DNA of 5,926 nucleotides from Planctomycetota bacterium (GTDB lineage Bacteria > Planctomycetota > Phycisphaerae > UBA1845 > CAIVHJ01). Position numbers and translations under genes: made by a program. The stretch spans positions 1 through 5,926 of the forward strand of contig JACZTW010000244.1 in assembly GCA_022573485.1 (NCBI GenBank), read 5' to 3'. Positions within the stretch are counted from its first letter, which is position 1. Every line of letters begins with the position of its first letter. The notes below the pieces were generated by a model. The model did no database searches, was not told the DNA's origin, and saw only the letters and a list, made by a program, of their open reading frames with translations. This document shows, in pieces, positions 1 through 4,369 of this stretch.

Positions 1-625
1 CGCTGAACGTGCAGTTGCTCACCGTGAGGCTGCTGTTGGTGTTGAGCATCCCGCCGCCCCACCCCAAAGTGGCCGTATTCCCGCTGAAGGTGCAGTTGGT
101 CACCGTCGGGCTGCTGCCGAAGCGGTTGAACATCCCGCCGCCAAGCGGGGCGTTGTTCCCGCTGAACGTGCAGTTGGTCACCGTCGGGCTGCTGTCTAGA
201 TTGTACATTCCGCCGCCGCGGGCAGCGGAGTTCCCGACGAACGTGCAGTTGCTCACCGTGGGGCTGCTGTTGACGTTGAGCATCCCGCCGCCGAAAAGGG
301 CGACTCTGTGTTTGATGGCGAATCCGTCCAACACGGTGTCCGGCCCTTCACCGCTGTCACAGGTCACCACCGTGCCGTTGTTAGCGGCATCAATAGTCGT
401 AACTTCTCTCCCTTCGCTGGAGCCCAGCGTGATGGCTTTGCTGAGGAAGTTGATGTTCTCGAAGTAGGTGCCGGGGGCGACTATGATCTCATCACCGTCG
501 TCGGCGGCGTTGATCGCCGCTTGAATGGACGGCTGATCACCTGGGACGTTGATGATCTCGCCCCACAGTGATGTCTGCAGACCGAGTCCAAAGAGAACTC
601 CGAGAAGCGCTATGTGACGGCTCAT
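1..625 (-). CDS. Secreted parallel beta-helix (polymorphic-membrane-protein-like) repeat protein, N-terminal part
   Basis: The minus strand is open from an ATG at 625 to the left edge (208 residues, no stop), so the gene is partial. Residues 1-22 form a signal peptide (MSRHIALL..., hydrophobic core, likely cleavage after SLWG). Residues 24-55 carry the usual start of secreted right-handed beta-helix proteins (IINVPGDQPSIQAAINAA, then DEIIVAPGTY). Residues 85-105 contain TVVTCDSGEGPDTVLDGF. From residue 112 there are four rungs of 25-28 residues, each with GGGM at the start (112, 137, 162, 190) and NCTF near the end (126, 151, 177, 204). Stacked Asn and Cys ladders are typical of such solenoids. 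Such proteins are usually surface-exposed or secreted and are common in planctomycetes and other environmental phyla; the exact role is unknown (adhesin, carbohydrate-binding or structural). The start is fixed by a perfect AGGAGG seven bases upstream. Confidence 0.88.
   Translation of the reverse strand, partial: MSRHIALLGVLFGLGLQTSLWGEIINVPGDQPSIQAAINAADDGDEIIVAPGTYFENINFLSKAITLGSSEGREVTTIDAANNGTVVTCDSGEGPDTVLDGFAIKHRVALFGGGMLNVNSSPTVSNCTFVGNSAARGGGMYNLDSSPTVTNCTFSGNNAPLGGGMFNRFGSSPTVTNCTFSGNTATLGWGGGMLNTNSSLTVSNCTFS
4..310 (-). repeat. In-gene tandem repeat, four beta-helix rungs
   Basis: A unit containing (plus strand) gaacgtgcagttg...accgt.gggctgctg recurs with its start at about 4, 85, 163 and 238, giving periods of 81, 78 and 75 bases (27, 26 and 25 codons). 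Periods are multiples of three, so reading frame is kept. Central copies are nearly identical at DNA level, consistent with duplication or gene conversion. Confidence 0.85.
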
Positions 626-1036
626 GGCCGGACCTCCTAACGTCTAGATGTGGGCTTTATGAACCATAGTTTCAATTTCTTTAGCTTCCTGCCCCATTGC
701 GGGAAAGCACCGGCCTTCACGTTAAATCGCCTACGCATTACACTTCGCGGGGCCGTGCGTGTGGTTCTCCATGATACCCGATCTGACAGGCAGGTTGCAA
801 TGGTTCAAGGGCACATTCCCCACCCTCAAACACCTGACCCAGATCAGCGGCGTGGACGACCTTATCCCCGCTGAAATCGGCCGCACAGCCCTCCCACGGC
901 TCTCAGAATCGAGGGGATACAATCCAGCACCTTTATCGTCTCGTTCGCACGTGATCGCTTCGGGGTCGAGTTCCAATAGATCACGTGTCAAGTTATACAT
1001 TGGGGCGAAGTAGGTGCGGTTGCGGTGTGCGCATGT
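626..1036. other. Gap without a recognisable gene
   Basis: About 400 bases upstream of the divergent beta-helix gene. Short frames on both strands (for example 731-1000 minus and 759-1013 plus) lack a ribosome binding site and known motifs, so I do not call them. One hairpin is visible: TCAGCGG (844-850) with CCGCTGA (868-874), 17-base loop. The promoter of the beta-helix gene should lie near 640-700 (AT-rich) but I see no convincing pair of boxes. Confidence 0.5.
633..638 (-). promoter_or_regulatory. Strong Shine-Dalgarno (AGGAGG) of the beta-helix gene
   Basis: On the minus strand AGGAGG lies seven bases before the ATG at 625. This perfect six-base match decides the start and confirms that the minus strand, not the open plus strand, is coding here. 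Confidence 0.8.
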
Positions 1037-1167
1037 GGGAAGTGGGAAGAGGGAAGAGGGAAAAGGGAACAGGGAATGCGGATTGCGGAGTGGGGATCAA
1101 GAGAAGGAATCACGACCCATCGTTTATGGACGAAGGCACCGCTGCCGAATCACGAATCACGGATCAC
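1037..1167. repeat. Degenerate heptanucleotide tandem repeats (STRR-like)
   Basis: Six consecutive 7-base units of form GGGAANN run from 1037 to 1078 (GGGAAGT, GGGAAGA, GGGAAGA, GGGAAAA, GGGAACA, GGGAATG). They pass into GCGGATT, GCGGAGT and GGGGATC (1078-1098). After a gap a second block of GAATCAC, GAATCAC, GGATCAC lies at 1147-1167, with a single GAATCAC at 1107-1113. The 7-base period disrupts any reading frame, so this is non-coding. Short tandemly repeated heptamers (STRR) are established in filamentous cyanobacteria; similar arrays elsewhere are less described. Possible further decayed units lie at 1317-1350 (AGCAGTC, AGTGGGC, AGCAGGT) and 1403-1416 (AGAATGC, AGAGTGC). Confidence 0.8.
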
Positions 1168-1206
1168 GCAAAACCTCAGTGGCCGAACAAACCCATTTCG
1201 GCGCAA

Positions 1207-1247
1207 GCCCAATGCCGCGAAGGCAAAGCGGCAGTCGGCATTTGGGC
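1207..1247. repeat. Inverted repeat / stem-loop, 11 bp with one bulge
   Basis: GCCCAATGCCG (1207-1217) pairs with CGGCATTTGGGC (1236-1247), leaving one unpaired base and an 18-base loop. Inside, GCCGC (1214-1218) could pair with GCGGC (1228-1232) instead. No T-run follows, so it is not a classical terminator. Neighbouring short hairpins are GCGGG/CCCGC (1252-1268) and the quasi-palindrome CGGTCACGACCG (1292-1303), making 1200-1310 a REP-like palindromic cluster. Confidence 0.6.
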
Positions 1248-1473
1248 ACCGGCGGGCGAGCCACCCGCGGCAACACCGACGCGCCGAGAATCGGTCACGA
1301 CCGTCGGGAGCAAACGGTGAACAGCAGTCAGTGGGCAGCAGGTGGTGTCCAGAGTGCGCCGTGTGGCAGTGGTTTAGCGGCGACCCGCAGGGGAGCGCGC
1401 GGAGAATGCAGAGTGCGCAGCTCCGAAGTTTAAGAACGGGCGCTGCGTAAGATTAGCGTGTCGGAAGTTTTTG

Positions 1474-1502
1474 TTGGACATGGCCGAGACGAGCGGTAGA
1501 AT
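1474..1502 (+). promoter_or_regulatory. Putative sigma70 promoter of the STN-like gene
   Basis: TTGGAC (1474-1479) and TAGAAT (1497-1502) are separated by 17 bases. The -10 box matches TATAAT at five of six positions; the -35 box matches only at TTG. Transcription would start near 1509, about 22 bases before the ATG at 1531. Confidence 0.45.
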
Positions 1503-1530
1503 TCCGTAGGCTTGATGACAAAAGGTGCCA

Positions 1531-2406
1531 ATGAGATTTTGGTTCACGTCAATTCTTGTCTTTCTCGCGCTGTCTCTTGCTGTTGAGACCGCTTCCGGGC
1601 AACAGCCGCGCTTGGTATCGGCGTCCGCCCAACAGGCGGGGTCGACCCCCGTTCTGCAATACTTCAGCAACTCTCGGCCCTATGCGTGGGACCAAGTGTT
1701 CTACGGCCCGCCGCCGCGGCCGCGCAAGCTCAGCAAGATCGAAAAACAGGCCCGCCACACGAGCGAAGTGCTGGCGCGGGGGCTGGGTCATGCGGCGTTT
1801 GAAGATGAGGCGTTTGGCGAAGTGCTCGAAGGGTTCTTTCTGGGCCGGCATGAGCTGGCAATCAAAGTGGATTGGGACGCACTGGCGGCGAGCAGCGGTC
1901 GTGTGACTCGCGATTCGAAGGTCAATATCGAACTGGGCCACGCCACGGTGGAGGATGTGCTCGAGGACGTGCTGGATCAGCTCTCGGAACAGGCCCAGGC
2001 CGAGGAAGACATCTTGACGTTCTACGTGTTTGAAGGCAAGGTCAAGGTCGCCACCCGCGGGGCATTTAGCAAGCTGATCGTCACGCGAATCTACAATATC
2101 AGCTTCATCGGCCGGGGCACGCCGCACTACATCGACGCGCCGGAACTCGGCATTAACCGCCTCATCCCGCTCGATCTGGCCGAGTTGCCGCCAAACTTCA
2201 ATCTCCCGCCGCAAGCCGGCACCAGTCGCAATCCGCGACGCAATTTCCAGGAATTGCGCGAGCAATTGATCGACATGCTCAAGGATTTCCGACCCGACAC
2301 TTGGAAAGAACACGGCGGCCGCGGCACCATCTCCATCATGGGCAACGAACTCATGATCCGCCAGACCTGCGAAATGCACGAACTCATCGGCGGGAAATGG
2401 TGGTAG
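1531..2406 (+). CDS. Secreted STN-like (secretin N-terminus type) protein of unknown function
   Basis: A 291-residue protein if started at ATG 1531; a GTG at 1525 adds two residues, but AAAGG (1521-1525) sits five bases before the ATG, favouring 1531. Residues 1-23 are a signal peptide (MRFWFTSILVFLALSLAVET, then ASG, likely cleaved before QQ). Residues 24-75 are a Pro-rich linker (GPPPRPRK). Residues 92-120 give a helix and strand (FGEVLEGFF, then IKVDWDAL). Residues 130-185 (VNIELGHATVEDVLEDVLDQ, then LTFYVFEGKVKVATR) fit the beta-alpha-beta pattern of STN/secretin N0 domains, where the phrase is 'V.l.l...tleeaL..vL'. The end (residues 241-287, LREQLIDMLKDFRPDTW, then ISIMGNELMIRQT..MHELIG) matches a C-terminal module I associate with planctomycete secreted proteins. 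There is no secretin barrel or TonB box. It probably acts in the periplasm. Family assignment is by motif impression only. Confidence 0.85.
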   Translation: MRFWFTSILVFLALSLAVETASGQQPRLVSASAQQAGSTPVLQYFSNSRPYAWDQVFYGPPPRPRKLSKIEKQARHTSEVLARGLGHAAFEDEAFGEVLEGFFLGRHELAIKVDWDALAASSGRVTRDSKVNIELGHATVEDVLEDVLDQLSEQAQAEEDILTFYVFEGKVKVATRGAFSKLIVTRIYNISFIGRGTPHYIDAPELGINRLIPLDLAELPPNFNLPPQAGTSRNPRRNFQELREQLIDMLKDFRPDTWKEHGGRGTISIMGNELMIRQTCEMHELIGGKWW

Positions 2407-2409
2407 CAT

Positions 2410-2476
2410 CTGCTAAATCCCGGCGCGCCGGGAAAGTCGGTTCGAAAGATCCTCCCGTTGGCTTGCCGTTTAGCAG
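2410..2476. repeat. Inverted repeat CTGCTAAA / TTTAGCAG bracketing the palindrome
   Basis: CTGCTAAA (2410-2417) is exactly reverse-complementary to TTTAGCAG (2469-2476), with 51 bases between, including the palindrome at 2418-2433. Together they give a 67-base hairpin-like unit directly after the STN-like gene. An 8-bp match at this spacing may be chance. Confidence 0.4.
2418..2433. repeat. Perfect 16-base GC palindrome
   Basis: TCCCGGCGCGCCGGGA is fully self-complementary and begins 12 bases after the STN-like stop codon. It could fold at the mRNA 3' end (no T-run follows) or bind a dimeric protein as DNA. Confidence 0.7.
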
Positions 2477-2743
2477 CCGCATCGAAGTTTCAATAATCCT
2501 CCTTCGTGTGACATCGCCACGCAAGAGTCAAGGACGACCATCTACGGGTGCCCCACTTGATGGGGTCTTCAATTCCGCAACTCCCGATCGTCAGACCTTG
2601 ATTTTGCCCGGCTCGACAGAAGAATGTGTCCGGAGTCTTGCACGGAGACGGTTTGCCCAATCGAGCGCGCCGGGATATGGTGTTAGGTTCAGTCGGGGAT
2701 CAAGCCCGGTTGGGTTTTGTCGATCGTATAGGAGAATTCGCGA

Positions 2744-3532
2744 ATGATCTTCAGGCTTATTGACTTCCACCGACTCACGCGGGGAATCTTGGCGGCGATG
2801 CTGGTTGGCGTCATAGTCAGTGCGTGCGGCTGCGAGTCGAATCAATCCACAACCGACACTGCATCAACGGTAACCTACGCAGCCCGGTTGAGCGACGCTC
2901 CGGAAGAGGGGCCACCGCAGCAGCCGACGACTGACGCACCGCCCGCAGCCAGTGGCGCGGCGGCGATTATCGCGGCTGCGGAGACCGGAGACCTGGCCGA
3001 GGTCGTCGAGCTGCTGGATCAAGGCGGCGACGTAAACGCCCGCAGCGATGACGGCGCCACGCCGTTGTGCATGGCGGCTTACGCGGGCGATCTCGCCATG
3101 GCCAAGCTGCTGGTCGAGCGCGGCGCGAACGTCGATGCCATGACCGAGGTCGGTCAGACGGCACTGACTTACACCGCGGTACAAGGCGCCGTTGACGTGG
3201 CGAAGTTGCTCTTGGAGCATGGCGCCGATGTCGACGTCGCGAATCAGACCGGCAATACGCCGCTCGCCCAGGCTGCATACAACGGGTACTTCGATTTGGT
3301 CGAGTTGTTCCTCGATAACGGCGCCGAAGTCAATGCCAAGAACAAGACCAACAATACGCCCGTTTACTGGGCGGTGTATGAAGATCATTTTGAAATCGTA
3401 GGCCTGCTTCTGACGCGCGGCGCGAACCCCAATGTGACAAACGATAAAGCCCGAACGCCGCTGTCCCTGGCGACCGACATGGGCAGCGATGAAGTCGTCG
3501 AGTTACTCAAGCAGTATGGTGCGAAGAAGTAG
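2744..3532 (+). CDS. Ankyrin-repeat lipoprotein
   Basis: A 262-residue protein; TAGGAG (2729-2734) lies nine bases before the ATG. Residues 14-28 are a lipoprotein signal (GILAAMLVGVIVSAC); the lipobox is VSAC with Cys28 as the lipidated residue, followed by Gly29, so no Asp retention signal at +2. Residues 31-70 are a Ser/Thr/Pro/Ala-rich linker away from the membrane. From about residue 71 six ankyrin repeats follow; new units begin at Gly104, Gly137, Gly170, Asn203 and Ala236, exactly 33 residues apart, each with the TPL / A..G / LL..GA.vn pattern. The last repeat ends in YGAKK, a normal C-cap, so the gene is complete. Ankyrin repeats bind proteins, so this is likely a scaffold on the periplasmic face of a membrane; its partner is unknown. 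It follows the STN-like gene on the same strand after 337 bases. Confidence 0.92.
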   Translation: MIFRLIDFHRLTRGILAAMLVGVIVSACGCESNQSTTDTASTVTYAARLSDAPEEGPPQQPTTDAPPAASGAAAIIAAAETGDLAEVVELLDQGGDVNARSDDGATPLCMAAYAGDLAMAKLLVERGANVDAMTEVGQTALTYTAVQGAVDVAKLLLEHGADVDVANQTGNTPLAQAAYNGYFDLVELFLDNGAEVNAKNKTNNTPVYWAVYEDHFEIVGLLLTRGANPNVTNDKARTPLSLATDMGSDEVVELLKQYGAKK

Positions 3533-3793
3533 CTGTCGGGCTTTGCGGGGACTTTCCGGGTGCGCCCGGGGCTCCGGTTGACGTGCAGGCGATCCCATCT
3601 ATGCTACCCGCACGCACTGTCCACGACGGGCAAAGACCATGTGGATGAACCGACGTGAGCGACGACAGGCTGCGAGTCGCCAAGTCTGCATACATTTCGC
3701 ACACTTTCGTAACATCTCGGACGATTGTGCTCGCTCGTTGCAACCAGTCCCGAGCCCGTGCGCGCGGGAGTATGCGGTGATGATGTGCTATTT
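3533..3793. other. Gap after the ankyrin gene, no gene seen
   Basis: About 260 bases. One short GC hairpin, CCGGG/CCCGG with a four-base loop (3556-3569), lies 23 bases after the stop codon and may help end transcription, but no T-run follows. Open frames here (3639-3821 plus; 3507-4154 minus) lack a ribosome binding site and recognisable motifs, and the minus frame runs into the ankyrin gene. Confidence 0.45.
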
Positions 3794-3858
3794 GCGGGGG
3801 GGCCCGATTCGACCGGCGTAGGCTCAATTCCCTGGAAATCGGGTCTTTGCTACCCCGC
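3794..3858. other. Nested stem-loop, about 15 bp in two helices
   Basis: Outer helix GCGGGG (3794-3799) with CCCCGC (3853-3858); inner helix GGCCCGATT (3801-3809) with AATCGGGTC (3837-3845), one G-T wobble, 27-base loop. One base and seven bases separate the helices on the two sides. It could be part of a structured RNA; strand is undecided. Confidence 0.45.
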
Positions 3859-3868
3859 CCGTGAGAGC

Positions 3869-3884
3869 CTCGCGCGTGCGCGAG
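3869..3884. repeat. Hairpin CTCGCGC-GT-GCGCGAG
   Basis: Two 7-base arms around a two-base centre; in RNA this gives a six-bp stem with a CGTG loop. Its right arm could pair instead with CGCGC at 3913-3917, together with TGTTC (3887-3891) and GAACA (3906-3910), so alternative folds exist. Confidence 0.55.
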
Positions 3885-3970
3885 CATGTTCTGTTCCCAT
3901 TGCTCGAACAAGCGCGCCAACCATTGAAAGAACCGCCTGAGAGCGGCTGGAAGTCCATCTTCGTTGTGGT

Positions 3971-4010
3971 AGACTCTGCGGGGTGAGCAGAGTCCACGTA
4001 AGACTCTGCG
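3971..4010 (+). promoter_or_regulatory. Three alternating 8-base half-sites; two mutually exclusive hairpins
   Basis: GACTCTGC (3972-3979), its reverse complement GCAGAGTC (3987-3994), and GACTCTGC again (4002-4009), each 15 bases from the next. The middle arm can pair with either neighbour; both hairpins have an exact 8-bp stem and a 7-base loop. The outer arms extend to a 10-base direct repeat, AGACTCTGCG. The second hairpin is followed by TTTCCTATT. This could be an RNA switch or attenuator for the downstream genes, or an operator for a dimeric regulator. The pairing is seen; the role is inferred. Confidence 0.55.
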
Positions 4011-4047
4011 TTTCCTATTGGATTGGATGGTGGAAAATGAGGACACC

Positions 4048-4369
4048 ATGGTATCTCGTGTTGAGCAGGCTCCGATCTTCGACTCAACAACATGGCTTAA
4101 CTGGCTGGTGAGCGTGGCGGTCCGGGCCGACGAGTTGGTGGCCATTCCAATCAATCGGGAGTATTTCTGGCGGATGCTCCGCGACTGGGACGCCGAGCAT
4201 GGTCGCCGAGGGCCGTCCCGTCGGGCACCTCGTCCCGGCCGGAGTGCTTCGGATCATCGAACGTGAGAAGTTGTATTGTAACGGCTAGAAGGGCACCTGT
4301 TACGCGACCGCGGACCGGGTGTGCACGGAAGAAATGAAGAAGGTCGGACCACTGCCATCAGATGCTTAA
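4048..4369 (+). pseudogene. Small gene upstream of secA, interrupted by a frame change and an in-frame TAG
   Basis: Frame A starts at ATG 4048 (GAGGA at 4039-4043; an earlier ATG at 4018 is possible) and reads sensibly, for example residues WLNWLVSVAVRADELVAIP then REYFWRMLRDWDAE, to about 4197. After that frame A becomes Arg/Pro/Ser-rich and stops at 4266. One base over, frame B reads MVAEGRPVGHLVPAGVLRII, then EREKLYCNG up to TAG at 4286-4288, and continues past it as KGTCYATADRVCTEEMKKVG, then PLPSDA and TAA at 4367-4369. Third codon positions are GC-rich in frame A before and in frame B after the junction, as expected of coding DNA with a +1 shift. Joined, the product would be about 106 residues. 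I do not recognise the family. Simplest reading: a decayed gene or sequencing error; recoding is possible. Its TAA overlaps the secA start (ATGCTTAA). Confidence 0.4.

Larger units (their letters stand above)
2407..2743. other. Spacer of 337 bases without a gene
   Basis: Between the STN-like and ankyrin genes. It contains the palindrome and bracket listed separately, a small hairpin CCCCA/TGGGG (2551-2565, five-base loop), and CGGG/CCCG (2694-2708) followed at 2710 by TTGGGTTTTG, a weak attenuator-like shape just before the ankyrin gene. A frame crossing it (2301-2747) is Arg/Ser-rich and overlaps the real gene upstream, so it is not called. The ankyrin gene is probably transcribed on its own, but no good promoter is visible. 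Confidence 0.5.

Noticed and set aside
9..467. 152-codon plus-strand frame with apparent Leu/Pro repeats
   Set aside because: Antisense image of the beta-helix repeats; the minus strand has the signal peptide and AGGAGG.
731..1013. Small genes (89 codons minus, 84 codons plus)
   Set aside because: The two overlap each other, neither has a ribosome binding site or known motif, and neither can be preferred.
1037..1167. CRISPR array
   Set aside because: The unit is 7 bases with no spacers; it is a simple tandem repeat.
1200..1330. Integron attC site
   Set aside because: Inverted repeats are present but the conserved attC core (GTTRRRY and its complement) and a cassette layout are not.
1549..2409. 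286-codon open frame on the minus strand
   Set aside because: Antisense to the STN-like gene, which has a signal peptide, promoter and ribosome binding site; the minus frame has none.
2301..2747. 148-codon plus-strand frame bridging two genes
   Set aside because: It overlaps the end of the STN-like gene in another frame and is rich in Arg/Ser without a domain.
3798..3815. Possible tmRNA 5' end (G-run followed by GATTCGACCGG)
   Set aside because: No matching 3' acceptor and T-arm: TTCGACTC near 4079 lacks flanking complementary stem arms, and no tag reading frame is evident.
3507..4154. 215-codon open frame on the minus strand
   Set aside because: Overlaps the ankyrin 3' end, has no recognisable domain and is Ser/Arg/Pro-rich, as random GC-rich frames are.
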